From the NCBI RefSeq assembly GCF_004115155.1, contig NZ_RDSM01000006.1:1-64000 (forward strand): 64,000 nucleotides of DNA, written 5' to 3'. This stretch comes from Granulicella sibirica. GTDB taxonomy: Bacteria > Acidobacteriota > Terriglobia > Terriglobales > Acidobacteriaceae. Numbering within the stretch: the first letter of the stretch is position 1; each line of letters opens with the position of its first letter. The position numbers and the translations under genes were made by a program. This document shows, piece after piece, positions 51,506 through 60,129 of the stretch. A model generated the notes under the pieces. That model was given only the letters and a program-made list of their open reading frames with translations. It was not told the DNA's origin and made no database searches.

Positions 51506-51859
51506 CTAAGAGGTCACGAGGCTTCGCACGGAATCGATGAACGCATTAGGACCGGAAAGAGGGTTCACGGTCGGATAGGGCGTCTCGGTAATCGGTGTGG
51601 TCGGCCCAGAGATCAATAGAAGCTGCCCGATGTTGGATTTTTCGCTGCGGGAAAGCGCGATAGCGCTTGAAAGCTGATCAGGACTGAGGGTGTGGCAAAG
51701 AATGAGCAACTCCACAGTGCGGGTCGTGCTCAGGCTCTCAATCTCATTTAGGTTCGTGGCCGTGTCTACCTCAAAGCCAGCGGTTTGCAGTACCCACGCT
51801 CGCGTATTAAGGAGAGTCCTGTCTTGGCCGTATACGATTATTTGTGGGTTTTGGACCAT
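51506..51859 (-). CDS. Receiver-like protein without the phosphorylated aspartate
   Basis: A 117-residue protein with the layout of a CheY-type receiver: an opening strand PQIIVYGQDRTLLNTRAWVL, then GFEVDTATNLNEIESL, LLILCHTLSPDQLSSAI, and GQLLLISGPTTP. The phosphoryl aspartate is replaced by cysteine (LLILC), and the acidic pair near the first strand is reduced to one aspartate. Such pseudo-receivers cannot be phosphorylated in the usual way but may still bind partners. The start MVQNPQIIVY is chosen; the frame is open further upstream through the ligase end. Confidence 0.7.
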   Translation of the reverse strand: MVQNPQIIVYGQDRTLLNTRAWVLQTAGFEVDTATNLNEIESLSTTRTVELLILCHTLSPDQLSSAIALSRSEKSNIGQLLLISGPTTPITETPYPTVNPLSGPNAFIDSVRSLVTS

Positions 51860-51944
51860 GGGTGGATGCGTTACAGTCCCGGTTATAGCAGAGAATATCC
51901 GATAGTCATGTGATCGTCTGTCGGCCAAATGACTCAATTCAAAA

Positions 51945-52919
51945 TCAGGTTTCTCTGACGACCTTCTGCGGGTCTTTGTCGTCCCGTAGGGCGACAAATT
52001 TAGTGTGACGGAGATGATCGGCCCCGGTCCACTCAAGAAAGTCGAATCGCCCTACCGCCTCGGGCCGCAGCCACACGCACTCCTTCATTTTTGCCGCCGT
52101 AAGCCCTTGCCCCCAGCGGCCCGCTCCTGTCTCTGGAAGATTCACAAAGGGGCACCGCTCAATCTTCAAGTCTTTAATTTGAGCGAATACCTCGCGGCGA
52201 GTGGCCGGGACGAAGCCTGCACGAACCCTCGCTGCATAGATGAGTTCCTTACCCCGGTAGAAGCCGATGATGAGCGCATCAAATCCCTGCGTTCCCTTCG
52301 TGTAGCCGCCGATGACGAATTCTTGGCCGAGGTTGATGCGGTGCTTTGCCCATAGCCCTGTACGCTTGCCGGGTTGGTAGACGCCGTCTGTACGCTTTGC
52401 AACTAGGCCCTCTAGCCCATGCTCGCGCACAAATGTGAGCATCGCTTTCGAATCATTCTGAACCACCGAGAGGCCGATATGGTCATTGACTGTCAAGATC
52501 TTCTCAAGGATTGCTCGACGCTCCGCCAAGGGAAGATGTGTGAGGTCTTTGCCCTTTGAGATCAGGATGTCGAACGCATAGTAGTGAATCCGACATTCTG
52601 CCGATCGAAAGTTTTGGAGCAGGTTAAAATCGGTACGACCTTCATCGTCAAGGGCTACCAATTCCCCATCGATGACCGTATTTGCTGGAAGCCATTTCAA
52701 CGCTTGAGCGATGTAGGAGAACTTTTGATTGAGAACGTTGCCGCGTCGTGAAAAGAGTGTTGTCTCGGAGCCATCCTTGACCACTTCCAGCCGAAAGCCG
52801 TCTAGCTTGATCTCATAGGTCCACTCGGGACCCTCGGGGAGCGATGGCACTGCAAGACATTCCATCGATTCGATGAAGCCGATATGGCTGGGGGCTTGTC
52901 TCTTCACCGCTGCACTCAT
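51945..52919 (-). CDS. ATP-dependent DNA ligase (LigD-type ligase domain)
   Basis: A 324-residue ligase with only the catalytic core. The nucleotidyl-transfer lysine is in YEIKLDGFRLEVV (K of KLDG, near residue 38). Later motifs are LFSRRGNVL, VIDGELVALD, IHYYAFDIL and GLEGLVAKR, with FVIGGYTKG and a C-terminal OB part (GFYRGKELIYAARVRAGF). There is no polymerase or phosphoesterase domain and no Ku gene nearby, so it may be a stand-alone repair ligase (LigC-like). It is complete at both ends. Confidence 0.93.
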   Translation of the reverse strand: MSAAVKRQAPSHIGFIESMECLAVPSLPEGPEWTYEIKLDGFRLEVVKDGSETTLFSRRGNVLNQKFSYIAQALKWLPANTVIDGELVALDDEGRTDFNLLQNFRSAECRIHYYAFDILISKGKDLTHLPLAERRAILEKILTVNDHIGLSVVQNDSKAMLTFVREHGLEGLVAKRTDGVYQPGKRTGLWAKHRINLGQEFVIGGYTKGTQGFDALIIGFYRGKELIYAARVRAGFVPATRREVFAQIKDLKIERCPFVNLPETGAGRWGQGLTAAKMKECVWLRPEAVGRFDFLEWTGADHLRHTKFVALRDDKDPQKVVRET

Positions 52920-53003
52920 GAGAACTCCGGGTCTTCCTTTAAAGAGCCACTTCGATCCTGGATGTCGAGTGAGTAGTGATGTCCGAGCTTCATGCTCGCG
53001 GCG

Positions 53004-53498
53004 CTAAGAATGGTTCGGATTCTTGCCGTCCTTGATCTGGTGGAATAGCATGCGCGATTGTGCAGGGTCTATTCCGATGACGATGATGTTCGGCGATGCT
53101 GTCGTGTAGGCGATCGCCATGACGCTGCGAGCTTTGCGTACAGGATCGTGGACACTCGTGTCAAAACCACATACACGGTAGAGAGATTCTGCGGGCTGAA
53201 GGTGCAGCAGGTCCCTCACAGCGACAAGTGTCACTACACAGACGTCTACCGCAATATACCAGGGAATACGCCAGAGCTGGATGAGGTCACGAGGTCGAAA
53301 GGTGAGCTCCTCGTTGCTGGAGCGACATACAAAAGTAATGAAGACTACAGTGGCCAGACTCGCGACCGCTCCGATAATCAGTTCATGCAGGTTGGAGCTG
53401 CCGACGAAGACGATCCATAACGTGGGAGCAAGGATCAAAGAAAGGGTAAAGAGGGTAGGATGCCGCAGACTACGTCGAATTGACTTAGGCCACGCCAT
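53004..53498 (-). CDS. Na+/H+ antiporter subunit E-like protein (MnhE/MrpE)
   Basis: A 164-residue membrane protein. Two or three N-terminal helices (TLFTLSLILAPTLWIVFVGS, then ELIIGAVASLATVVFITFV) and a middle stretch LIQLWRIPWYIAVDVCVVTL lead to the conserved MrpE part (VMAIAYTTASPNIIVIGID). Mrp antiporters need subunits A-D as well, none of which is here, so it is either an orphan or acts alone in an unknown way. ATG 53498 is preferred to GTG 53522. Confidence 0.8.
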   Translation of the reverse strand: MAWPKSIRRSLRHPTLFTLSLILAPTLWIVFVGSSNLHELIIGAVASLATVVFITFVCRSSNEELTFRPRDLIQLWRIPWYIAVDVCVVTLVAVRDLLHLQPAESLYRVCGFDTSVHDPVRKARSVMAIAYTTASPNIIVIGIDPAQSRMLFHQIKDGKNPNHS

Positions 53499-53641
53499 GT
53501 TGCTGTGAGGCTCGACAGCCACCGAAGGATGCCTGCAGCGTGCGACGACTTGGTTAGCCCGCGCCCGTCATCCCTCGCCATTACCTCTCCTAGAACAGGC
53601 GAACGCAGGCGAACGGCCTAGGTCTAGCATCCAAAGAACCT

Positions 53642-54586
53642 ATGGGAGAGGCATCTCAGACAGGCACGGTCCGCATTGGCATATCGGGATGGCGATATGC
53701 CAGATGGCGCGGGCAGTTCTACCCGAAGGGGCTGGCACAGCGGCGTGAACTGGACTTTGCTGCGAAGACATTCTCATCCGTGGAAATCAATGGAACGTTC
53801 TATTCGCTGCAGCGGCCGAGTTCTTTTCAGCAATGGGCAAGTGAGACACCGTCTGACTTTGTCTTCGCAGTGAAGGGCGGACGCTTCATCACGCACATGA
53901 AGAAGCTGGTCGCCGTGGAGACGGCGCTGGCGAACTTCTTTGCGTCAGGCGTCTTAGCCCTCGGGACGAAACTTGGACCCTTCGTGTGGCAGCTCCCGCC
54001 GATGATGAAGTTCAACGAGGGCGCTTACGACGCAGCACGCTATGAGAGCTTCTTCAGGCTGCTTCCGCGCACTGTCCGTTCCGCGGTGAGGCTAGCGAAA
54101 CGATGCGACGAGCGGATGCTCACACGGGCTTTTCTCAAACCTACGCTGAAGAGGGGTGAAGATCCGCAGTTGCGGCATGCAATTGAGATCCGGCATGATT
54201 CGTTTGTTCAGCCTGCCTTTATCGAGCTGTTGAAGAAGCATAACATCGGGCTGGTAGTGGCTGACACGGTGGAGTGGCCTCTCTTGATGGATGTGACCTC
54301 AGATTTTGCATACCTGAGACTGCATGGATCCGAGCGTCTCTATCTCAGTGGGTATGAGGCGGATGCGATCGAGGTTTGGGCGCAACGTGTGGTGTCTTTT
54401 GCCACCGGGAATGCGGCGGAGGGGCGGTACGCAGCAACGCCAGTTCAAGACGGTCAGGCCCGCGATGTATACGTCTACTTCGATAACGACGCAGAGGGGA
54501 GGGCACCAGTGGATGCCCAAGCCCTGATGCGAAGGGTAAAGGACTTGATGAGGGGCCAGTCAGCCATTGTGCCCAAGGCGGTGTAG
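53642..54586 (+). CDS. DUF72-domain protein
   Basis: A 314-residue TIM-barrel-like protein of the DUF72 (YecE) family. It begins VRIGISGWRYARWRGQFYPK and has FSSVEINGTFYSLQRPSSF, FVFAVKGGRFITHMKKL, WQLPPMMKFNE, IEIRHDSF and FAYLRLHGSERLYLSGYEAD, and near the end VYVYFDNDAEGRAP. All are family signatures. The reaction is unknown. It is a single gene with no operon partner. Confidence 0.94.
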   Translation: MGEASQTGTVRIGISGWRYARWRGQFYPKGLAQRRELDFAAKTFSSVEINGTFYSLQRPSSFQQWASETPSDFVFAVKGGRFITHMKKLVAVETALANFFASGVLALGTKLGPFVWQLPPMMKFNEGAYDAARYESFFRLLPRTVRSAVRLAKRCDERMLTRAFLKPTLKRGEDPQLRHAIEIRHDSFVQPAFIELLKKHNIGLVVADTVEWPLLMDVTSDFAYLRLHGSERLYLSGYEADAIEVWAQRVVSFATGNAAEGRYAATPVQDGQARDVYVYFDNDAEGRAPVDAQALMRRVKDLMRGQSAIVPKAV

Positions 54587-54738
54587 CCTCCTGCCGCCCG
54601 GGGATACACTCATGCTGTCATCTAGTCGCGACGCCTTTCCACCTTCGAATAGCTGCCGCTCAAGTCACAGAAACTTTGTTCTTTCCAATAATCAATAAAG
54701 AAAGAGACCACTCCAGTCCTGCCTTTATCTGGCAGTCC

Positions 54739-55482
54739 TTAGAAACCGGTTCTTTCCAATGAGATCAAGCTCGCTACGTTGAAGGGCAGTTCGGTGGGTC
54801 TTTCCTCAGCTGGCTGATCTCCCTCGAGGTCTCCCGAGTCCCAGACGATGGGACGCACCCAAGAGCCGCTTGCATTGGCAATGAGGATGGGAAATGCGGC
54901 AAAGTATCGTCGCTTGCCATCGAGAAGGTCGTCCGGAATGTGGATGTCTTCGAGCAAAAGCTTTTGCTGCCCGAGCAGTTCGAGGTGCGCGTCGGATTCA
55001 GCGTGCTCGTCTGGGTAGCCGCCCGTTGAGAGTACGTCAATTCCAAATCCCTTAATGCCGCGCGCGACCAGGTAGCGGGCACCGTCGCCGGACATGTAAG
55101 GCCAATCAGTGAGAAATTCCTTTGTGTTAGCGCGGCGGTCACCCCACCCGGTTTTCAAGAGGAGGAAGATCCCTTTGGAAATCAGGGCTTCGTGCTGACG
55201 CAGGTCGTTGGCGTTGATCGGGTGGCACGCATCGAGTGGACGAAGGTCAAGAGCAACGCAAGGACCGTAGAAGTGGGAAAGAGGAAGTTCGCTGATGGTG
55301 GGCAGTTCCGGCTTGTAGTGAAAGGGTGCGTCGATATGCGAGCCAGAGTGCGTCATGATCTCAAGCCGCTCCACCGTCGCGCCTTGGACCACGGCACGCT
55401 GCTGGTAAAGAATCGAATTCGGCGGTTGACCCGGAAATTGGGGACCATTGTTATAGAGGGGCTGGGCGAGATCGTAAATCAT
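54739..55482 (-). CDS. Cyclase-family protein (kynurenine formamidase-like)
   Basis: A 247-residue metal-dependent hydrolase. The metal motif HxxxHxD lies in IMTHSGSHIDAPFHY, with the histidine pair and aspartate, and later ligands are in HAESDAHLELL. The opening IYDLAQPLYNNGPQFPGQPP is typical of the family. Members act on N-formylkynurenine, imides and other substrates; which one is used here is open. No tryptophan-catabolism gene is nearby. Confidence 0.9.
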   Translation of the reverse strand: MIYDLAQPLYNNGPQFPGQPPNSILYQQRAVVQGATVERLEIMTHSGSHIDAPFHYKPELPTISELPLSHFYGPCVALDLRPLDACHPINANDLRQHEALISKGIFLLLKTGWGDRRANTKEFLTDWPYMSGDGARYLVARGIKGFGIDVLSTGGYPDEHAESDAHLELLGQQKLLLEDIHIPDDLLDGKRRYFAAFPILIANASGSWVRPIVWDSGDLEGDQPAEERPTELPFNVASLISLERTGF

Positions 55483-55716
55483 AGGGTGCTCCTAGTTTGA
55501 ATGTGAGCTAGTGGTCTGAGTGTAAAAATGGATGCGCATGGGAGGACAAGCTGTGGGCTTAGTCCGCAGCCGCTTCGGGATTACTGGTGATTCTCTATCT
55601 ATTCTTTGCCTTGACGCGTGAGGCCCTTTTGACATCTAAAGGCGGATTGAGCGGCACCAGCCGACTTGTTTCTATGCAGCACACCTTTCGCCGATCTCTG
55701 TCTAAAGGATGTTCAG
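55483..55716. other. Intergenic region between cyclase and DUF4136 genes
   Basis: It separates two divergent genes and should carry both promoters, but no clear operator, hairpin or repeat was seen. Confidence 0.35.
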
Positions 55717-56304
55717 ATGCCCAGATACAACCACACGCAATCCACGGGGCTGAAAGCCGTCTGTCTCAGCGCCCTGTTAGTCTTGTCCTCCAGCTTCGCA
55801 ACCGCCCAGAAGGTCAGCACCGACTACGATCACCAGGCCAATTTCGGCAATTACCACACTTTCTCGATCTATAAATTGCAGGCCTCAAGCAGCCTGTTTG
55901 AGCAGCATTTGCGAGACGATCTCACCCGGACCCTCACCTCCAAGGGCCTCCAATTAGTTCCCGAAGGGGGAGATTTAGCGGTGACGGCCATTGGATCCCG
56001 CAAGAACCAGCAGGAGTACAACAGTTTCTATGAGGGTCTAGGGGGCGGTGGATTTGGCTGGAGGGGACGCGGCTTTGGCGGATTTGGGGGCGGATTCGGA
56101 GATGAGGGTGTTACCAACACGCAGGTTATCAACATTCCTGTCGGAACTTTGGTCGTTGACATGTACGACGGTCCGAAGCATCAACTGGTCTTTAGGGGAA
56201 TGGCGAGTGACACACTGTCTGGTAACGAGGAGAAAAACAGTAAGAAGTTGGCCAAGTCAGTCGACAAGATCATTGCGAAAGTCCCAACAAACGCTGCGCG
56301 TTGA
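55717..56304 (+). CDS. DUF4136 lipoprotein-like exported protein
   Basis: A 195-residue protein with a signal peptide (LKAVCLSALLVLSSSFATAQ; no lipobox cysteine is certain). The DUF4136 domain starts VSTDYDHQANFGNYHTFSIY and continues with LVPEGGDLAVTAIGS, a glycine-rich loop (GGGGFGWRGRGFGGFGGGFG), then IPVGTLVVDMYDGPKHQLVF and a final helix. The long glycine loop is usual in Acidobacterial members. It is likely a periplasmic or outer-membrane structural protein. A weak hairpin follows. Confidence 0.9.
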   Translation: MPRYNHTQSTGLKAVCLSALLVLSSSFATAQKVSTDYDHQANFGNYHTFSIYKLQASSSLFEQHLRDDLTRTLTSKGLQLVPEGGDLAVTAIGSRKNQQEYNSFYEGLGGGGFGWRGRGFGGFGGGFGDEGVTNTQVINIPVGTLVVDMYDGPKHQLVFRGMASDTLSGNEEKNSKKLAKSVDKIIAKVPTNAAR

Positions 56305-56313
56305 GAGACGCAG

Positions 56314-56338
56314 AGGGTGCATCGTGGTGGTGCACCCT
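56314..56338 (+). terminator. Possible terminator after the DUF4136 gene
   Basis: AGGGTGCA (56314-56321) and TGCACCCT (56331-56338) pair across nine bases, ten bases after the stop. The T tract behind it is poor, so it may be weak. Confidence 0.5.
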
Positions 56339-56476
56339 TGCTCTTTGGCTGACAGAAACATTGCCTTGAGGTGCTGTACCAAGCAGGCCTCATCCTATTT
56401 GCGGCTGCTACATTCGCGTGTCCGGTTTAGAGTCAATGACTGCAAAGGCATATGAAATCTTGGAAAGGTCATCCGG

Positions 56477-57105
56477 TCAGTCTAGCAACGTTTTATCTAC
56501 ATGCTGAGACATCTGCGCTGCACGGATAAGCCCCGGGAGAACGAGGGAAGTCGAACGTCTCAGGTTCGCCCCAGCCATCGCTTCGAGTTGCGTAAGTGCA
56601 TCGGTATGCTCCTTCGGATTACGCGCACAGGAGCAATCTGGCGGGACGTAGATATCGAATCCTCGCATGTTCGCGTCGTGTGCCGTAACGGTAATGCAGC
56701 TGTTCGATGTTAGTCCCGTCAGAATCAGCGTCTCTACTTGGAGGTGCTGTAGAAGCACTTCCAGTGGAGTCATGTAGAACGCCGAGTGCATGGGTTTCAG
56801 TACAAAGTAGTCTTCACTGTCGGGCAGCAAAGGTCGCACAATTCTGCCCCCTTCGCTTCAAGACAACGGCCCATCAGCACCTGCTTTTCGCTGCGCCAAT
56901 CACCGAAGTTGTCGTTCACATTTAAGACCGGGACGCCTCCCTTACGAGCCCGTACTTTCAACTTGACAAGGGACTCTCGAATGGACAGCGCGCTCTTCAA
57001 AATAGCGTCACCATCCGGAAAGTTAAAGGTGGTCAGTACGTCAATGAGCAACAGCGCAACAGGTACTGGGGATGAGCTCATCTGCGCATGCTTCCGAGAT
57101 TTCAT
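56477..57105 (-). pseudogene. Isochorismatase-family hydrolase, frameshifted
   Basis: The first frame, from 57105, reads VALLLIDVLTTFNFPDGDAI with the catalytic aspartate, then VPVLNVNDNFGDWRSEKQVL, and ends at 56797. The second frame reads VRPLLPDSEDYFVLKPMHSA with the catalytic lysine, FYMTPLEVLL, and LILTGLTSNSCITVTAHDAN with the catalytic cysteine, ending at 56477. The shift lies at about 56835-56845. One lost base would restore a protein of about 209 residues, the normal length. It follows an SDR gene by 26 bases on the same strand. Confidence 0.83.
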
Positions 57106-57131
57106 GATTCTCCCGTAACAAGAGCCTTGTA

Positions 57132-58037
57132 CTAGAAGGGCGTCTTTCCGCCTGTCGCACCATAGATCTCACCTGTGATGTAGCTTGCATCATCGGAGGC
57201 AAGGAATACAAACACTGCAGCCTGCTCCACTGGCATGGCAGGCCGTTCGAAGGCTGTCTTGCTGCCAAAGGTTTTAACCTCCTCCTCAGGCATCGTTGCG
57301 GGGATCAGGGGTGTCCAAACGGGACCGGGCGCAACGCCGTTTACGCGAACACCTTGCTTGATGGCCAGCTTCGCGAAACTCTTCGTCAGGCTCACAAGAC
57401 TGGACTTTGTAGCGGCATAGGCGACGAGCGACTCATCGGGCTGATAGGACTCGATGGAACACGTGTTGAGAATGACTCCACCTGGCTGCATTTTAGGGAG
57501 TGCAGCTTGAGTCAGGAAGAACGTTGCATATACGTTGGTACGAAAGGTTCTGTCGAACTCCTCTTCTTCTATGTCTTCGAGGAATTCATGGGTTCTTTGG
57601 AAGGCTGCGTTGTTGACCAGGATATCCAACCGTCCAAATTCTTCAACGGTTGCGTCAACGAGTTCCTCGCAAAACTGCTTCTGTTGGATATCACCCGGAT
57701 GCGCAACCGCCCTTCGGCCGGCAGCTTCCACTAGCCTCACCGTCTCATCCGCGTCTTCCTGTTCCTCTGGGAGATAGGTGAAGAGAATATCTGCGCCCTC
57801 CTTCGCAAAGCAAAGTGCGACGGCACGGCCAATCCCGCTGTCTGCCCCCGTGATCAGCGCGGCTCGGCCCCGCAGTTTGCCGTGACCGACATAGGTGTTT
57901 TCGCCGTATTCAGCTTTGGGGTCAAGTTGCTCCGAGCTTCCGACACCAGACTGCTTACCTTGTGGGAATGGGGGTTTCGCAAAACGCTCCCTCGGATCGT
58001 GTAATTCCTTTGTGCCTTGCTGTGTTGTGTCTGCCAT
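57132..58037 (-). CDS. Short-chain dehydrogenase/reductase (general stress type)
   Basis: A 301-residue SDR with an N-terminal extension of about 50 residues, as in B. subtilis YhxC/YhdF-type stress oxidoreductases. The cofactor site is ITGADSGIGRAVALCFAKEG, then LVNNAAFQRT, and the catalytic tyrosine-lysine is in YAATKSSLVSL, with the serine in LNTCSIESYQP. The end YITGEIYGATGGKTPF is also usual. It probably uses NAD(P) on a sugar or alcohol. It shares an operon with the broken isochorismatase and is divergent from Mn-catalase, so an oxidative or general stress role is likely. Confidence 0.93.
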   Translation of the reverse strand: MADTTQQGTKELHDPRERFAKPPFPQGKQSGVGSSEQLDPKAEYGENTYVGHGKLRGRAALITGADSGIGRAVALCFAKEGADILFTYLPEEQEDADETVRLVEAAGRRAVAHPGDIQQKQFCEELVDATVEEFGRLDILVNNAAFQRTHEFLEDIEEEEFDRTFRTNVYATFFLTQAALPKMQPGGVILNTCSIESYQPDESLVAYAATKSSLVSLTKSFAKLAIKQGVRVNGVAPGPVWTPLIPATMPEEEVKTFGSKTAFERPAMPVEQAAVFVFLASDDASYITGEIYGATGGKTPF

Positions 58038-58257
58038 TTCCACCCTCCAAGTCTCACATGTCACTCAGCCGACACAACTTGCCTAATGCCGACGATGTTG
58101 AAGGAGAGATGCGTGCAAGGTCTGGAGAGTGGCCCTGAATTATGTGGTGTTGGGCAACGGGAGAGCACCCGCACATCTCTCACGAGAGAACCTTTCCGAA
58201 CTCCGCTCGGCGAGTGTCGGCACTCTTTCGAACGCCTTAAACCTATTTGGAGATCCT

Positions 58258-59181
58258 ATGTACTACACAGATAAAAAGCTTCAATTCCCCGTGACAGTTG
58301 AAAAGCCAAACCCGGTTTTCGCGCGGATGCTTCAGCAGGCAATCGGCGGCGTCGAAGGCGAGATTCGCGTTTGTATGCAGTACTTCTTTCAGGCATGGGG
58401 CTCGCGTGGTCCTGCCAAATATCGTGACATGCTCCTGAATACTGCCACGGAGGAGATTTCACACATCGAGATGCTCGCCACTGCGGTGGCCCTCAACCTT
58501 GAGAAGGCACCCGTTTCTTTTCAGGAGGAGATGGCAGCCGATCCGATCGCCGGAGCCGTGATGAATGGCATGGATATGCGTCATATCCTTTCTACTGGTC
58601 TGGCCGCCATGCCTTCCGATGCGAATGGCGTATCGTTCAACATGTCGCACATCTATGCCAGCGGAAACATCGCGGGCGATATGTACTGCAACGTGGCCGC
58701 GGAAGCGACAGGGCGCGTGCTTGCTGTTCGGCTTTATAACGCGACCGATGATCCTGGTATGAAGAAGATGCTAGCCTTCAACATCGCGCGAGACACGATG
58801 CACCAGCAACAATGGCTTGCTGTTCTGGAAGAGCTTGGTCCTTCGCACCTTCCGGTGCCTAACTCCTTCCCCCAGTCACAGGAAAATCAGGATTACAGCT
58901 ACAAATTCTTCATCACCACAACTGACAAGCAGGTCGGCAATCAGGAAGGACAGTCGTGGACATCAGGCACCGCGCCGGATGGGCATGGACAATTCGAACC
59001 TTTCATTGCAGGTCCGTTGGAGGGGGCCGGCGAGCCCAACCTTGGGTTTGGCCGTCCTGATACTTTTGGGCAGAAGGAACAGGCTCTGGGAACCGCTACC
59101 GGCGTTCTGGAAAAGGGCAAAGATCTTCTGTCTCGCATGACACACCCCAACCTGCTCAGTGAGAAAGATCAGATCTCATGA
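58258..59181 (+). CDS. Manganese catalase
   Basis: A 307-residue di-manganese catalase that breaks down hydrogen peroxide. It starts MYYTDKKLQFPVTVEKPNP and has the metal ligands in GGVEGEIRVCMQYFFQAW, LLNTATEEISHIEMLATAVA and AEATGRVLAVRLYNATDDP with ARDTMHQQQWL. The last 80 residues are a variable tail. ATG 58258 is used because the conserved part begins there; the frame is open for 43 codons upstream without conservation. It is divergent from the SDR gene. Confidence 0.95.
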   Translation: MYYTDKKLQFPVTVEKPNPVFARMLQQAIGGVEGEIRVCMQYFFQAWGSRGPAKYRDMLLNTATEEISHIEMLATAVALNLEKAPVSFQEEMAADPIAGAVMNGMDMRHILSTGLAAMPSDANGVSFNMSHIYASGNIAGDMYCNVAAEATGRVLAVRLYNATDDPGMKKMLAFNIARDTMHQQQWLAVLEELGPSHLPVPNSFPQSQENQDYSYKFFITTTDKQVGNQEGQSWTSGTAPDGHGQFEPFIAGPLEGAGEPNLGFGRPDTFGQKEQALGTATGVLEKGKDLLSRMTHPNLLSEKDQIS

Positions 59182-59274
59182 TTCAGTCGTTTGCCCGGAA
59201 CGGGTGGATCCCGCTCCGGGTAAACGCCGTTTTTACAGGTCACTTTCTACAGATCACAACACTGAATTCTGGCT

Positions 59275-59838
59275 TTAGTGAGCCGAGGGACGATCAGAAT
59301 AGAGGCGTTGGGCCGATTTAATAAGTGTATTTGCCTCCAGTATTCCCTTTGTTCCGAGGAGGTTGTAAGCCTTTCCACTCAACACCTTGGGATAGTTTGA
59401 GAAGAACTGCTCGATGCTCCGGAGCAGTTGAGCGGGAAGATCGGCAACAGAACCGACATCTTCATAAGCATCGCTCATCATGGCCACTGCAACCAAACGG
59501 TCATTCCTCTGTGTGCCGCCCCCTTCAAGGACGTCTTCTCCCTCGATAACACCGATGATGCGAGCTTCAAGGACACAGCTGGGAAAGGCTGGTTCATCCA
59601 TGAGCACTAGAACGTCGATTGGATCACCGTCTTCGGCCAAGGTCGAAGGAACGAAGCCGAAATCGAAAGGGAATACCATTCCGGAGGGGAGAACCTTCTT
59701 GAGCACAATCACGGCTCGTGCGTGATCGAACGCGTACTTGTTCCGGCTGCCTTTGGGGGTCTCAATGACAACCTGGAGAGTTCCGGACTCATCGTACGGC
59801 TGAATCCGGGAGGGATCTGCTAAAGCTTTCTTTTCCAT
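59275..59838 (-). CDS. ppa: Inorganic pyrophosphatase (family I)
   Basis: A 187-residue soluble pyrophosphatase. It has YAFDHARAVIVLKKVLPSGM and FDFGFVPSTLAEDGDPIDVL, whose D-G-D-P-I-D is the family I signature with the metal-binding aspartates, and later YPKVLSGKAYNLLGTKGI. The usual KDxE region is changed a little, as in a divergent branch sometimes found in Acidobacteria, so it may be a second enzyme besides a standard one. It lies 11 bases after a small gene and after malQ, possibly one operon. Confidence 0.88.
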   Translation of the reverse strand: MEKKALADPSRIQPYDESGTLQVVIETPKGSRNKYAFDHARAVIVLKKVLPSGMVFPFDFGFVPSTLAEDGDPIDVLVLMDEPAFPSCVLEARIIGVIEGEDVLEGGGTQRNDRLVAVAMMSDAYEDVGSVADLPAQLLRSIEQFFSNYPKVLSGKAYNLLGTKGILEANTLIKSAQRLYSDRPSAH

Positions 59839-59849
59839 CTAGGCCCCTT

Positions 59850-60050
59850 CTATAGGTACGTCTTGTTGTCCATCAGCTGAGAATCCATGATTTCCAATTC
59901 ACCCTCAAGTTTTGACAGCTCTCTCCCAAGAGCACGCATCGTATCGGTTCCCCCAAATTGACCAAGCATAGACTCAACGAATTCAGTCTGTTGACGTCGG
60001 TTCGAACGGATGCTTCTAACATGCTCTTCTCTAACGGTGCTGAGGGCCAT
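59850..60050 (-). CDS. Small helical hypothetical protein
   Basis: A 66-residue protein starting MALSTVREEHVRSIRSNRRQ after GGAGAAAGCAA. It is helical with heptad-like leucines (TMRALGRELSKLEGELEIMD), possibly a short coiled coil. No family is recognised. It is placed between malQ (80 bases upstream) and the pyrophosphatase gene (11 bases downstream), so it is likely co-transcribed. Confidence 0.6.
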   Translation of the reverse strand: MALSTVREEHVRSIRSNRRQQTEFVESMLGQFGGTDTMRALGRELSKLEGELEIMDSQLMDNKTYL

Positions 60051-60129
60051 TTGCTTTCTCCGTCTTCAAGCCTTCACGGATCTGTAAGCAATTAGGTTGA
60101 TTGAATAGGTCGTACAGGGAGGCTCACTC

